From the NCBI GenBank assembly GCA_030065015.1, contig JASJDU010000005.1, positions 1 to 35,383 on the forward strand: a DNA stretch of 35,383 bases, read 5' to 3'. Below, piece by piece: positions 7,073 to 15,841 of the stretch (position 1 is the first letter of the stretch; the number at the start of each line of letters is the position of its first letter). The notes under the pieces were generated by a model. It saw only the letters and a program-made list of their open reading frames with translations, did not search any database and was not told the origin of the DNA. The stretch comes from Candidatus Caenarcanales bacterium (GTDB lineage: Bacteria > Cyanobacteriota > Vampirovibrionia > Caenarcaniphilales > Caenarcanaceae). The position numbers and the translations under genes were made by a program.

Positions 7073-8452
7073 TTATTGACAATTTGCAGCAAGAGTTGTT
7101 CCTGTTGGAGAATCTTTTAATTTATAACCAGCCTTCTCAAACTCATCTCTAATCCGATCGGATAGGGCATAATTTTTTTGTTCCCTCGCATTGTTCCTGA
7201 TTTCAATAAGAAAATCAAACAGAGACTCAACCGAGTTTTCCGAAAAGGATTCTTTTTGAACGTTGAGATCAAAACCGAGCACTTGCATGAGTTTTCTTAG
7301 AGTTGGCTCTAAATGAGTTTCTCCTTTATTTATTTGTTTTGATAACTCAAATAATACTGAAAGTGCACAAGCAGTATTCAAATCTTCGCTCATGTAGAAA
7401 TTGAATTTATCTATTGCTTCTTGGTTTAAATCTTTGTTCTGTATTTCTTGCTCGGAAGCATCTTTATTAATACTGTTGAACAAACGATGAAAACCATTCT
7501 GAGCAGCGTTGAGAGCTTCTTCTGTGTAATTGACTGGCTGACGGTAGTGTGCGCTCAAGACAAAAAATCTTATGGTGTTGCCGCAGTATTTTTTCAATGA
7601 TTCTGAGATTGTTACATAATTCCCTTCAGACTTAGACATTTTGCTTCCATTGACCATAATCATTGCGTTATGCAGCCAATAATTAACAAACTTCTTATTG
7701 TGAAGACATTCAGACTGGGCAATTTCATTTTCATGGTGAGGAAAAACAAGATCCTCTCCACCACCATGAATATCGATTGTTTCTCCGAAATACCTTTTTA
7801 TCATGGCTGAGCACTCTAAATGCCAACCGGGTCTACCATAGCTGAAAGGGCTTTCATATCCATAATCATCTTGAGGGCATGCTTTCCACAAAGCAAAATC
7901 ACATTCATTTTTCTTCACGTCTTGGTGATCAACTCTGGCTAGACTTTCGCAGGAACTTGCTAAATTCTTCAATTGACCATAATCTTTAAAACTTTTCACA
8001 TCAAAATAGACATCACCATTCTCTGTTCGATAAGCGTGTTTTCTATCGATTAAGCCTTGAATGAATTGATACATCTCAATTAGATTTTCAGTAGCGCGAG
8101 GCTCATAATCTGGCCAAGTAACGTGGAGACTTTGCATATCTCTCCAAAAATCATAAGTTTGTTGTCTTGCCAATAATTCAGGACTAATTCCAAGGTCTTT
8201 AGAACGGTTAATTATTTTGTCATCAATATCAGTTATGTTTCTTGCCCACTTAACATTGAAACCTCTAAATCTTAAATATCTCACTAAACAATCCCATACA
8301 ATCACGCTTCTAGCATGACCAATGTGAGATGAATCATAAACAGTTGGTCCACAGGTATAAAGACTGACTTCATTACTTTTTATAGTCTGAAAGTCTTCTA
8401 ATTTCTTGGATAAAGTATTAAAAAAACGAATCTTTGTGGAACTTTCTGTCAT
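7073..8452 (-). CDS. cysS: Cysteinyl-tRNA synthetase
   Basis: Class I aminoacyl-tRNA synthetase charging tRNA-Cys. From ATG 8452 (459 residues, normal) it opens with the expected FFNTLSKKLEDF. YTCGPTVYD (zinc ligand C34) is followed by HIGH at 43-46 in SSHIGHARS. The second zinc site is WHLECSAM with HHENEIAQSE, and the KMSKS loop is in GSKMSKSEGNY (about 267-277). A DALR-like C-terminal helical domain ends the protein. A TTG at 8482 would add ten residues not expected in the family. It is a single gene, with the orphan 8682 divergent from it. Confidence 0.96.
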   Translation of the reverse strand: MTESSTKIRFFNTLSKKLEDFQTIKSNEVSLYTCGPTVYDSSHIGHARSVIVWDCLVRYLRFRGFNVKWARNITDIDDKIINRSKDLGISPELLARQQTYDFWRDMQSLHVTWPDYEPRATENLIEMYQFIQGLIDRKHAYRTENGDVYFDVKSFKDYGQLKNLASSCESLARVDHQDVKKNECDFALWKACPQDDYGYESPFSYGRPGWHLECSAMIKRYFGETIDIHGGGEDLVFPHHENEIAQSECLHNKKFVNYWLHNAMIMVNGSKMSKSEGNYVTISESLKKYCGNTIRFFVLSAHYRQPVNYTEEALNAAQNGFHRLFNSINKDASEQEIQNKDLNQEAIDKFNFYMSEDLNTACALSVLFELSKQINKGETHLEPTLRKLMQVLGFDLNVQKESFSENSVESLFDFLIEIRNNAREQKNYALSDRIRDEFEKAGYKLKDSPTGTTLAANCQ

Positions 8453-8606
8453 GTTCAATATATGCCCATTTGCTAAATGCAAGCTTAAAAATATGCTAAT
8501 AACCGATTAACACAGATAATTAAAAATAATAACTTAATGAATTTGTTTTGTTGAAAATGTTTTTCTAGATCTTACTCTGAAAAATAAAATTAAGAATTTC
8601 TAATAC

Positions 8607-8634
8607 TTGTCAATAAATACTAGATGTATATACT
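8607..8634 (+). promoter_or_regulatory. Predicted promoter with TATATACT element for the gene at 8682
   Basis: -35 TTGTCA (8607-8612), a 16-base spacer and -10 TATACT (8629-8634). The -10 is embedded in GTATATACT (8626-8634), also found upstream of 15121 and, as ATATATACT, of 15842. Confidence 0.6.
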
Positions 8635-8681
8635 AATTTGATAATATTTATCTTTAATCTAGTTTTTTGAAGCGTGAATAT

Positions 8682-9479
8682 ATGTTTGTTAGTCCGTTAA
8701 TTAATCCAGTTGCTTTATCGAAGAATTTTCAAATAACCAAAAAAAATAATTCTAAGAAAGAAAAACTCAATTCACCGCCCCACCAGAGAAGAACTAAACT
8801 ACGCCAAGAGATGAGACGTAACCCAACTTATATGGAAATTGCAAAAATATCCGAAGAAATAGGAGATACAGTTTCAGCTGAATTAAACTTGGAAAATGCA
8901 ATCAAATTAGCATATAACGCTGCAGCTTCCAATGACAACAATGCTTTAGCTTTTATCATAAATCAATTTAAGTTACCAAAAGGAGAAGTAATAAGAAGAG
9001 AGGCCATATACTCTGGCTCAATTAAAGATGAAAATAACAATAAAGTGTATGAGAGTATCTTTGATCAATTCCCTGGTAAAGAGCAGTCCAAATTGGGATA
9101 CTTAAGAATGTCTACCATTATAGGAAAAGACGATGAAGTTACTTATGAATTTAGACTCCATTCAGGGTCTTTAGATCGTATGCTTCCAATAGGAACTAAG
9201 CTGGAGATATTTGATATTTATAGTGATTTAGAGCCAGTAGCTTCAATTACTTCAAGTGGAAAAGATCCTTGGATTCCAATTTCACTCTTAGCTTCAAAAT
9301 ATTATAATTACTGTGTAAGAGTGACATCAAGAAGTGATGGGAACAAATTATTTGTAATTCCCAGCAGCCATATAATATTGGATAATTTAATCCTTGATAA
9401 AGGAATAACTAACAGTAGACTATTCTCAAATAATCTACCTTCACACAGACTCAGTTATGTCGATTACCTTGGAAAGTAA
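8682..9479 (+). CDS. Hypothetical protein, about 265 residues
   Basis: Not recognised. From ATG 8682 (TTG 8667 is possible) a disordered Lys/Asn-rich N-terminus (about 1-50) leads to a helical pair resembling a single TPR. This contains EIAKISEEIGDTVSAELN and a following AIKLAYNAAASN (about 55-90). The remaining 170 residues look like beta-rich globular sequence without membrane segments or a signal peptide. It is a single plus-strand gene between cysS and bioD with its own promoter. With 4709, 15121, 15842 and 30927 it forms a set of isolated plus-strand genes with basic, low-complexity N-termini; homology among them is not shown. Confidence 0.78.
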   Translation: MFVSPLINPVALSKNFQITKKNNSKKEKLNSPPHQRRTKLRQEMRRNPTYMEIAKISEEIGDTVSAELNLENAIKLAYNAAASNDNNALAFIINQFKLPKGEVIRREAIYSGSIKDENNNKVYESIFDQFPGKEQSKLGYLRMSTIIGKDDEVTYEFRLHSGSLDRMLPIGTKLEIFDIYSDLEPVASITSSGKDPWIPISLLASKYYNYCVRVTSRSDGNKLFVIPSSHIILDNLILDKGITNSRLFSNNLPSHRLSYVDYLGK

Positions 9480-9533
9480 ACTTAAATATAACTTTCAGAG
9501 CCTTAGAAACAAGCAAAACCGTTAGCTGAGAAA

Positions 9534-10217
9534 TTAAAACCAATCTTCAGGTTTCAAAAAATCTAGCTGATCCAACACGTCTTCAAAAATTTGTTCTTGA
9601 AAATGTGGCAGATTACCTAAAAACTTTGTTGCAGAATACCTTTCAATAAAACTAGCGTTTGAAGAAAGTACTTTTTGGGAAGAATTACGATCATGATTAG
9701 GACTAAACAGAAAGCCTTTTAAATTTATTAACTTAGCTTGGGCATAGAAGCAAGACAGACAAGTATGGTTTATAGTACCCAATTTATTTGAACTAACTAA
9801 AACGGTTGGCAAATCAAGAAATTTTATTAAATCAGCAATCGTTTTGTTCTCAAATACTGGCACAAATAATCCTCCAGCCCCTTCAACCAAGACAAAATCA
9901 CATACCTTTTTCAAATAAAAATAATCATTTTTAATCCTCTCAAAATCAATATTTATGTTTTCTAGCTCCGCAGCTAATTCAGGAGTCGCCGGTAATTCAA
10001 AGCAGTAAGTGTTTTTAACCTTTACATTTGGGCAAACTTTTTTTATAAAATTCAAGTCAGGTGAATCCAATTGACCATTTATTCTTTCTGCACCAGTTTG
10101 GATTGGCTTATAAACCCCAACTTTTTTCCCCTTTTTTATGAGGTAACCTGCTATTAAAGCTGTAGCATATGTTTTTCCAATATCAGTGTCCGTTCCAGTT
10201 ATGAATAAAGAAGGCAT
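9534..10217 (-). CDS. bioD: ATP-dependent dethiobiotin synthetase BioD
   Basis: Closes the ureido ring of dethiobiotin from diaminopelargonic acid, CO2 and ATP, the penultimate step of biotin synthesis. The P-loop region FITGTDTDIGKT is at residues 5-16, the substrate-pocket Lys is in YKPIQTG (about 36-42), and VEGAGGLFVPV (about 115-125) is the typical BioD motif. Length 227 is normal. Start ATG 10217. No other bio gene is in the window, so the pathway genes are scattered. Confidence 0.94.
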   Translation of the reverse strand: MPSLFITGTDTDIGKTYATALIAGYLIKKGKKVGVYKPIQTGAERINGQLDSPDLNFIKKVCPNVKVKNTYCFELPATPELAAELENINIDFERIKNDYFYLKKVCDFVLVEGAGGLFVPVFENKTIADLIKFLDLPTVLVSSNKLGTINHTCLSCFYAQAKLINLKGFLFSPNHDRNSSQKVLSSNASFIERYSATKFLGNLPHFQEQIFEDVLDQLDFLKPEDWF

Positions 10218-10353
10218 TGAACTTAAAATATAAAGAATCCCTTAATGATACTTGTGTTAATAAGATTAGTTTGGTCTATTATCGATTAGACATAAACGCT
10301 AATCATGGTTTAATTGACAAAATAATATAAAATGGCCTCAATTATTTTTCTTT

Positions 10354-11163
10354 ATGAACAATAAAAAGCTTGGAATCATCGCTGGAGAAGGTATACTTCC
10401 CAGAACTTTATCAGAGAATGCTTTAAAACAAGGTTATGAAACATATGCGATTGGACTCAACCTTAAGTCTTTTTTGGATTTACAGGGAATTTACACGCAA
10501 GGAAAAATGATTCCCGGTAGGTTAGGAGGCCAATGCATCGAATATTTTAGAAGTAATAAAGTAGAAGAAATTGTTTTTATTGGGAAAATTCACAAGTTAT
10601 GGGCAATTTCGCAAATCCCTTTTTTGGATAAATTAGGAAGAGAATGCCTCAAAAGAATGATTAATCTTGAAGACAATACTTTCCATAAAGTCCTTCAAGA
10701 AATCGCTCAAGAAAACGGTTTCAATATTATTCCTCAATTGCAATTCTTAAAGGATTTACTACCCTCCACGCAAATTTTTACTTTTAGAGATTTATCTGAG
10801 AAGGAGCGAGAAGATATCGATTACGGATTTGATAAAGCAAAAAAAGCTTCTGAGCTTGAGGTGAGCCAAATGGTAGTTGTAAAGAATAAATCTGTTATGG
10901 CTTTTGAGGCGGCAGAAGGTACAGATAAAACAATTGAAAGAGGATGTAAATTGGCTAAAAAAGGTGGGGTTGTAGTTAAAGTAAAGTGGAAAAATCAATC
11001 CGATAAGTTTGATTTACCAACCATTGGACCAAGAACAATTAAAACCATAGCAAAGCATAAAGGTTCTATACTCGCTATTGAAGCCAATTCTACTTTTGTT
11101 GCGGAAAAAGAAAAAACAATTGCGCTTGCAAATAAGTTGGGAGTTGGTTTTCTAGCAATATAA
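10354..11163 (+). CDS. lpxI: UDP-2,3-diacylglucosamine pyrophosphatase LpxI
   Basis: LpxI hydrolyses UDP-2,3-diacylglucosamine to lipid X and UMP in lipid A synthesis, replacing LpxH in many bacteria. The N-terminal domain opens LGIIAGEGILPRTL, and PGRLGGQ and VFIGKIHK are typical (about 50-88). The C-terminal domain holds AAEGTDKTIERG (about 188-199) and VKVKWKNQSDKFDLPTIGP (about 207-225), the signature region of the family. Length 269 is normal. With kdsA this is direct evidence for a lipopolysaccharide outer membrane. ATG start, no clear Shine-Dalgarno. Confidence 0.95.
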   Translation: MNNKKLGIIAGEGILPRTLSENALKQGYETYAIGLNLKSFLDLQGIYTQGKMIPGRLGGQCIEYFRSNKVEEIVFIGKIHKLWAISQIPFLDKLGRECLKRMINLEDNTFHKVLQEIAQENGFNIIPQLQFLKDLLPSTQIFTFRDLSEKEREDIDYGFDKAKKASELEVSQMVVVKNKSVMAFEAAEGTDKTIERGCKLAKKGGVVVKVKWKNQSDKFDLPTIGPRTIKTIAKHKGSILAIEANSTFVAEKEKTIALANKLGVGFLAI

Positions 11164-11218
11164 AATTTCTTGAATCACTAACACTAGGCTTATCATAGAA
11201 ATTTAGAAGATTCTGTAT

Positions 11219-12100
11219 TTATTTATCTCCAACGTTTAATCTCTTCGGGTTTATTCTGGAATAAAGAGAACTCCCAATATTTTCTAAATCTTTAGGATTC
11301 ATGAACAAAACATAGGTTGTTGCACAAATCATAAACTCTGGAATTGAAAGTAATAACCAAATTGATAGATGGAATAAAATTCCCAAAGTGAAAACATATT
11401 TTTGCAATGGCCTTATCCAGAGAAGAAACCCAAAAAGTATTTCGAAGATAATAGTTCCAATTGTCAATAAGTCATAAAACACACTGGGTAGATCTAATCT
11501 TAAGAGCCAAAAGGCAAGTGGAGTTCCCCAATTAGAGGCCATTGTCATTTCCAGAATTTCTCCGTTGCTCCAGGAAGGCTGAAAGGCTTTATATAATCCA
11601 GCGCCGAAATAAAAAATACTTATTTGAAGGCACAAAAGACGTGTTGCAAAAACACTGGTTTTTCTTATTTTTTCTTTCGGAGATTTTATAGACCAAACAT
11701 TGTTTATTGAAGCAAAACACAAAATTATTAGAAAAATGATTATTAGTCTGTCGTAAGAACTATTCTTAACAGCGAAATTCAAGAAGAAATAATATAGAAA
11801 GTTAAATAGCAAAAGAGGAGTCACAAAAATTGTTTTCACTCCCAAAATGAATAAAATAATCAATACCAAAGTGAGAGAATAAATTAGCCAAGAAAAAATT
11901 GGCTCTGGTGCAATATCCGGAATCCAAAAGGGAGAATAAACTCCTTGATTGGAAAACATGGATTCTACAAACGGCAAAAATTTGAGAAAGAAGATTAAAA
12001 GATATATTCCGAAAACGATTCTAAAAGCCGCGATTGGGTAAGCATCTTGTTCCTCAAACCAAAATTTGTTCCATAAATTAATTACTTTTTTCATATCCAT
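11219..12100 (-). CDS. HTTM domain protein (vitamin K-dependent carboxylase-like), polytopic membrane
   Basis: An integral membrane protein with about seven hydrophobic segments and the layout of HTTM proteins, relatives of vitamin K-dependent gamma-carboxylase. It begins AAFRIVFGIYLLIFFLKFLP and contains YFGAGLYKAFQPSWSNGE (about residues 166-183). This aligns with the human carboxylase segment YFIAGVKKLDADW and keeps the Lys corresponding to its proposed catalytic base. FHLSIWLLLSIPEF follows in the C-terminal part. Bacterial HTTM proteins are mostly uncharacterised. Start ATG 12100 lies seven bases after the stop of the preceding gene; a GTG at 12121 would overlap it. It is the last of a three-gene membrane operon. 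Confidence 0.85.
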   Translation of the reverse strand: MDMKKVINLWNKFWFEEQDAYPIAAFRIVFGIYLLIFFLKFLPFVESMFSNQGVYSPFWIPDIAPEPIFSWLIYSLTLVLIILFILGVKTIFVTPLLLFNFLYYFFLNFAVKNSSYDRLIIIFLIILCFASINNVWSIKSPKEKIRKTSVFATRLLCLQISIFYFGAGLYKAFQPSWSNGEILEMTMASNWGTPLAFWLLRLDLPSVFYDLLTIGTIIFEILFGFLLWIRPLQKYVFTLGILFHLSIWLLLSIPEFMICATTYVLFMNPKDLENIGSSLYSRINPKRLNVGDK

Positions 12101-12107
12101 TTTTAGA

Positions 12108-12659
12108 TTAATCTCCAACACACAGAATTGTGAACTTGGTAGTCTCTGCTTCCTTCAAATATTCATAACCCAGTAAACTTCTCGGCCATATTTCAACCCC
12201 AATCGAGATTTTATGTAATTGATTATTAGGTCTTTTGAGATTGACTCTAGTTTTAATTTTATTTGCCATGGCTTTGCAGGCCTTGTTGAATTCTTCTTGG
12301 CCCAATGAGAGGTGCTTGGAAAAATATAATCTCATCTGTTGTTCACCTAGGCAATGAGGGAAATAATCAAAACTCAAATCAATATTTACCCATTCGTTAC
12401 TACTTGCATATTGATGATTCGATGGACTGTTTTTTGGTAACCCTCTTATCACGATATTTCGATTGATAGTTTCGTAATAAGAAAAAACCGAAAAGGTATC
12501 AAATAGATCCGCTGCGACTCTGGATATTGGTAATTTTTGTGCTAACTCAGAAGCTGGTGACCTAGCTAACATTATCCAAAAATTACAATAAAATATTGAG
12601 ATAGCAAAGATACTTAAAAAGACTTTTTTTGCAACCTCAATATTGTTTTTATTCAACAT
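12108..12659 (-). CDS. Membrane-anchored protein of the HTTM operon, unknown
   Basis: A 183-residue protein with one N-terminal hydrophobic helix (VFLSIFAISIFYCNFWIML, about 13-31), likely a signal anchor, followed by a soluble domain presumably outside the membrane. The soluble part has a conserved-looking IVIRGLP, then WVNIDLSFDYFP and a helix ending KTRVNLKR. I know no named family. Small anchored proteins are often coded beside HTTM genes, so a structural or substrate partnership is plausible but inferred. It overlaps the upstream gene by 11 bases and precedes the HTTM gene directly. Confidence 0.75.
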   Translation of the reverse strand: MLNKNNIEVAKKVFLSIFAISIFYCNFWIMLARSPASELAQKLPISRVAADLFDTFSVFSYYETINRNIVIRGLPKNSPSNHQYASSNEWVNIDLSFDYFPHCLGEQQMRLYFSKHLSLGQEEFNKACKAMANKIKTRVNLKRPNNQLHKISIGVEIWPRSLLGYEYLKEAETTKFTILCVGD

Positions 12660-13932
12660 TGTTTTTGTTTTGCTTATTCAGTTCTTCAACCGATGACTGC
12701 ATGTGAAGAATTTGATTATGGGCCCACCTCACCAATTCGGATACTTCTACCAATCTCAAAGCCATCATTGAAAAGAAAATACCAAAAAACAAAGCGAGGC
12801 TAGAACAGCCAATAGCCAATATAAAATCGTCTTTGATTACTGCCAAAGGAATTGCCGGAGAGAATAATAAGACCAGCCAAGCAAACAATTTAAGGTTATC
12901 AATTTGAGAACTCACCTGAACTCTTTTTGAGTATTTGCTCAATCGATCTTTAATTTCTTTATTTTTTGCAGCCAACTCATCGGCAATTTCCTTGGTTCGA
13001 GCGTCTATTTCAGAGAAATTACGATCTACCGATTTGTAAGATTGAAATCCATGCACGTTTTTTTTATTTTCATCATTTGTTGTTGAAAAGATTGCAGCCG
13101 GCTTCAAAGACTCATCTAAGTTTACCCACGATTCTTTCTCTGGAAATTTGTGTGAATCCTCTGTTTTATAAATTTTATCTTTTACTTTCTCGTGAATTTC
13201 CTCGGAACTATCCGGTTTTCCAAAGGACTTAGATATTTTATATTTTGGATTGCGAGAAGAGATTACTTTTGTTTTAGCTTCTTCAATTGCTTCTTTAAGG
13301 GATTCTTTCATTTTCAAATTCTTAAATTCTTGGTCTCTAGAATCTGCTTGTCCTTCATCTATATATGAGCTGGGCTGAGTTAATCGTTCTTCTTTGTTCA
13401 ATTCAAAATTAGTTTCGTCAGAATCATTTTTCGGGTCTTTATGATCTTCTTCGAAACTAAGGTTAGAAGTCTGTTGACTTTTTACTTCATTAGGCTTCAA
13501 ATCAAAGTCATCGAACTTTGCAGTAACAAACTCTTCTTTGGGAGATTCCTTCTCTGAAGGAACATTGGGACTATGAAAATGTTGCTCTCTAAAAAAAGAG
13601 GTGCTGCTTGTGGTTACGTAATTTTCTCCAGAACCGGTTGTTTGTACTCTTTTTTCGTGTTTTTCTAGGTAGTGGGTATTAACCGGTATTTTGTAATAGT
13701 TATTTTTTTCTTTTGGTGCTTCAAATGTTGGTTGCTGAAAAGTAACTTTATCTTTTTCTTCTAAATTAGACGGGACTAATTCACTCGCTTCGGTATCTTT
13801 TTTTATAAAATCCTGGTTTGATGAGGGATGGAGTTGAGAACTCAAATTATCTGAAAGCTCATTCAAACGAGAGAGTAATTCCTCGGTTCGATTGGATAAA
13901 TTTTTCAATTCATTATCTTTGCTCGGATCCAT
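12649..13932 (-). CDS. Large disordered protein with C-terminal two-helix membrane hairpin, HTTM operon
   Basis: The first 330 residues are hydrophilic, acidic and Ser/Lys/Glu-rich with no recognisable domain, probably disordered. A short coiled-coil stretch (EIADELAAKNKEIKDRLSK, about 325-343) precedes two adjacent membrane helices: LFAWLVLLFSPAIPLAV and FILAIGCSSLALFFGIFFSM (about 358-402). A C-terminal amphipathic helix follows. Topology would place both ends on the same side. ATG 13932 is chosen; TTG 13974 adds 14 residues and lies closer to the promoter, so it remains possible. It heads the operon with the anchored protein and the HTTM protein. Function unknown. Confidence 0.75.
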   Translation of the reverse strand: MDPSKDNELKNLSNRTEELLSRLNELSDNLSSQLHPSSNQDFIKKDTEASELVPSNLEEKDKVTFQQPTFEAPKEKNNYYKIPVNTHYLEKHEKRVQTTGSGENYVTTSSTSFFREQHFHSPNVPSEKESPKEEFVTAKFDDFDLKPNEVKSQQTSNLSFEEDHKDPKNDSDETNFELNKEERLTQPSSYIDEGQADSRDQEFKNLKMKESLKEAIEEAKTKVISSRNPKYKISKSFGKPDSSEEIHEKVKDKIYKTEDSHKFPEKESWVNLDESLKPAAIFSTTNDENKKNVHGFQSYKSVDRNFSEIDARTKEIADELAAKNKEIKDRLSKYSKRVQVSSQIDNLKLFAWLVLLFSPAIPLAVIKDDFILAIGCSSLALFFGIFFSMMALRLVEVSELVRWAHNQILHMQSSVEELNKQNKNNVE

Positions 13933-13995
13933 TTTTAATTCATTTTCTGAAGCTGAAACCACTTTATTTACCAATATTTTAAGTTATATATGTAA

Positions 13996-14024
13996 GTTAT
14001 ATTTACAGCCCATTTAGTTCCCAA
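13996..14024 (-). promoter_or_regulatory. Predicted promoter for the HTTM operon
   Basis: Minus strand -35 TTGGGA (14024-14019), a 17-base spacer and -10 TATAAC (14001-13996). Confidence 0.5.
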
Positions 14025-14178
14025 AACTATGTTGTGAATTGAACGATTCTTGAGTCTATTTCGCTTCAATCTACAACCACAGAGCCCTAATTGAATTAAC
14101 TAAGGTTAGGCAGTTTTAGATTAAAGAAACTTGATGGGAGTTAAAGCTATTAAACCAATTTAAAGAATTTACTTGAAA

Positions 14179-14925
14179 TCAGTTAGCCAAGGCTTCAACA
14201 TCAGACCACAAGAATAAGCCTCCATCAATCTCAATGGTTTGACCGGTAACATAATCTCCCGATGGATTGGCCAACCACAAAACACATTGTGCTATGTCAG
14301 AAGGATTTGCGGCGCGACCAAGCTTTGTCTGAGACAATTTTTCCAAATCAAACCTAGCAGTCATATCAGTTTTGACTAAACCGGGTGCAATAGCATTGAC
14401 TTGAATAAATGGCATAAGTTCCCTGGCCTTAATCTTGGTAAAGCTGATTAAGGCTGATTTTGCAGCAGCGTAGTTAGCTTGCCCAGCATTTCCATGAACC
14501 CCAACGGTGCTCGTTAAGTTTATAATTTTGCCTTTGCCTTGCTCTTTCATAATTGGAATGAGCATCTCAGTAAAGTTAACGATGCTGACAAAGTTTGTAT
14601 TCAATACCTCTGTCCACTCTGCTTCGGACATTCGAATCATCAAGTTGTCTCTGGTAATTCCAGCGTTGTTTACAACAATGTCAATTGAAGAGAAAGCTTT
14701 TTGGGTTTCATCAATGAGTTTTTGTAAGTCATCCTTATTTGAGACATTGGCTTTTACGGCAATTGCCTCTGCACCAATAGACTTAATTTCTTCTACAACT
14801 TTATTTGCCGCTTCCTCGCTGGAAACATAATTTACAACAACAGAATACCCATCTTTTGCCAAAGTTAAAGCTATTTCTCTCCCAATTCCTCTCGAGGAAC
14901 CTGTTACCAAAGCCGTTTTACTCAT
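14179..14925 (-). CDS. fabG: FabG-like 3-oxoacyl-ACP reductase (SDR family)
   Basis: NADPH-dependent short-chain dehydrogenase/reductase of the FabG type. The cofactor motif TGSSRGIG is at residues 8-15 and NNAG in the middle. Catalytic Ser is in NLTSTVG and the Tyr-Lys pair in GQANYAAAKSA. NAIAPGLVKTDMT and TGQTIEIDGG follow. The segment around TKIKARELMPFIQVN and the loop after TDMT are several residues shorter than in standard FabG. It may therefore be a FabG paralogue rather than the fatty-acid enzyme. ATG 14925 has AAGGA seven bases upstream, which settles the start. No acpP, fabD or fabF is adjacent. Confidence 0.88.
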   Translation of the reverse strand: MSKTALVTGSSRGIGREIALTLAKDGYSVVVNYVSSEEAANKVVEEIKSIGAEAIAVKANVSNKDDLQKLIDETQKAFSSIDIVVNNAGITRDNLMIRMSEAEWTEVLNTNFVSIVNFTEMLIPIMKEQGKGKIINLTSTVGVHGNAGQANYAAAKSALISFTKIKARELMPFIQVNAIAPGLVKTDMTARFDLEKLSQTKLGRAANPSDIAQCVLWLANPSGDYVTGQTIEIDGGLFLWSDVEALAN

Positions 14926-14961
14926 ATTAATATCCTTAACCGCAGACAAATCAATTAATAA

Positions 14962-14990
14962 ATCTTATTAAGAAATTTAGAGTCTGTAAA
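14962..14990 (-). promoter_or_regulatory. Predicted promoter for fabG
   Basis: Minus strand -35 TTTACA (14990-14985), a 17-base spacer and -10 TAAGAT (14967-14962), 36 bases before the ATG. Confidence 0.45.
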
Positions 14991-15066
14991 CAAATCATCT
15001 GTTAAAAGAAAATTTGTGTTTTCAAGACTCAATATTAAGCAAAATTAAGATTTTGTAAAGTCTTTC

Positions 15067-15094
15067 AGTTCGAACTAAAGTTGCCGTATATACT
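15067..15094 (+). promoter_or_regulatory. Palindrome plus TATATACT element upstream of the gene at 15121
   Basis: A perfect 10-base palindrome AGTTCGAACT (15067-15076) sits where a -35 would be expected. It is followed by GTATATACT (15086-15094), whose TATACT is a good -10, 26 bases before the ATG. No consensus -35 is visible, so a regulator bound at the palindrome may take its place (inference). Confidence 0.45.
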
Positions 15095-15120
15095 ACTTCA
15101 AAGTTTATACAAGACATTCA

Positions 15121-15714
15121 ATGATTATAAATGCGGCTTCTAATCAACAGCTCTTCAACAAATTTGTTAAAAATCAACCTTTAACATTCAATTCAGAAGC
15201 AAAAAAACATTCTTCAAATATAGAACCCCAAAGAGTTACCCTATCAGCTACAACTTTTACAAAAGAACGTTTATCTTTAATTCTTCAAGAGCTTAAGCCT
15301 GGGGAAGCAGTTCTAATAGGGAGAAACTCAAAAACATTAGATAAGTACTTAAGCGAAAATAAGAATACTTACAGTTACATAATTTTAATCAATCATATTG
15401 GAATCTCACGTATTCATGCATCAATTTCAGCCAAAAGACATTTTCTAAAAAGGCAAATTGAATATTCTTTAACAAACTATAGTAGTCAACCACTTGCAAC
15501 TTATATATCACAGGAGAAACGTTCAACTCCAGCAGAAATTAGACAAAATGAGGTCTTAAGACAAAATCAAACTCGGACCTTAAAACCCGGAGACTTTATT
15601 GGACTCGACAGAATAGTAGTTCAGTTTTTTAATCCAACTAGTGAGACAGAAATAATTATTCCTCAAGCAGATGAAGAAACTGAAACTTTTATTAATCCAA
15701 GAAACAACGAGTGA
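15121..15714 (+). CDS. Degenerate FHA-like domain protein, 197 residues
   Basis: After a basic, low-complexity N-terminus (about 1-45) the sequence follows the forkhead-associated fold. VLIGRNS is at 64-70. GISRIHASIS (94-103) carries the Ser-Arg-x-His that contacts phosphothreonine. YSLTNYSSQPLATYIS (115-130) stands where S.NGT..NG is usual, so the Asn-Gly contact is not conserved. RTLKPGDFIGLDRIVVQFF (152-170) ends the sandwich. No membrane segment or signal. It immediately precedes a second, clearer FHA gene. No Ser/Thr kinase is in the window, so the phosphopeptide partner is unknown. Confidence 0.75.
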   Translation: MIINAASNQQLFNKFVKNQPLTFNSEAKKHSSNIEPQRVTLSATTFTKERLSLILQELKPGEAVLIGRNSKTLDKYLSENKNTYSYIILINHIGISRIHASISAKRHFLKRQIEYSLTNYSSQPLATYISQEKRSTPAEIRQNEVLRQNQTRTLKPGDFIGLDRIVVQFFNPTSETEIIIPQADEETETFINPRNNE

Positions 15715-15784
15715 AATTTCATCAAAAGGCTTTTTAAGAAAGTATTAATTCTATTTAAAAACCATTAAGACATTGTAAGGAAAC

Positions 15785-15813
15785 TTACGTCTGAATGGTT
15801 GAGAATATATACT
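15785..15813 (+). promoter_or_regulatory. Predicted promoter with TATATACT element for the gene at 15842
   Basis: -10 TATACT (15808-15813) within ATATATACT, with a weak -35 TTACGT (15785-15790) at a 17-base spacer. It lies 28 bases before the ATG at 15842. Confidence 0.4.
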
Positions 15814-15841
15814 GTACTAACCAATATAAAAGTTGAGATTT

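Noticed and set aside
11165-11210. AAATTTCT ... AGAAATTT pair between lpxI and the HTTM gene as a terminator
   Set aside because: Loop of about 26 bases, AT-only ends and no T run.
14507-14830. 107-codon plus-strand ORF
   Set aside because: Antisense to the conserved core of fabG, no homology recognised.
15060-15100. FliA-type promoter (TAAA, about 15 bases, GCCGATAA) upstream of the FHA gene
   Set aside because: TAAAG and GCCGTATA are present but only two bases apart; spacing and -10 do not fit the FliA/SigD consensus. No match was seen upstream of the other orphans.
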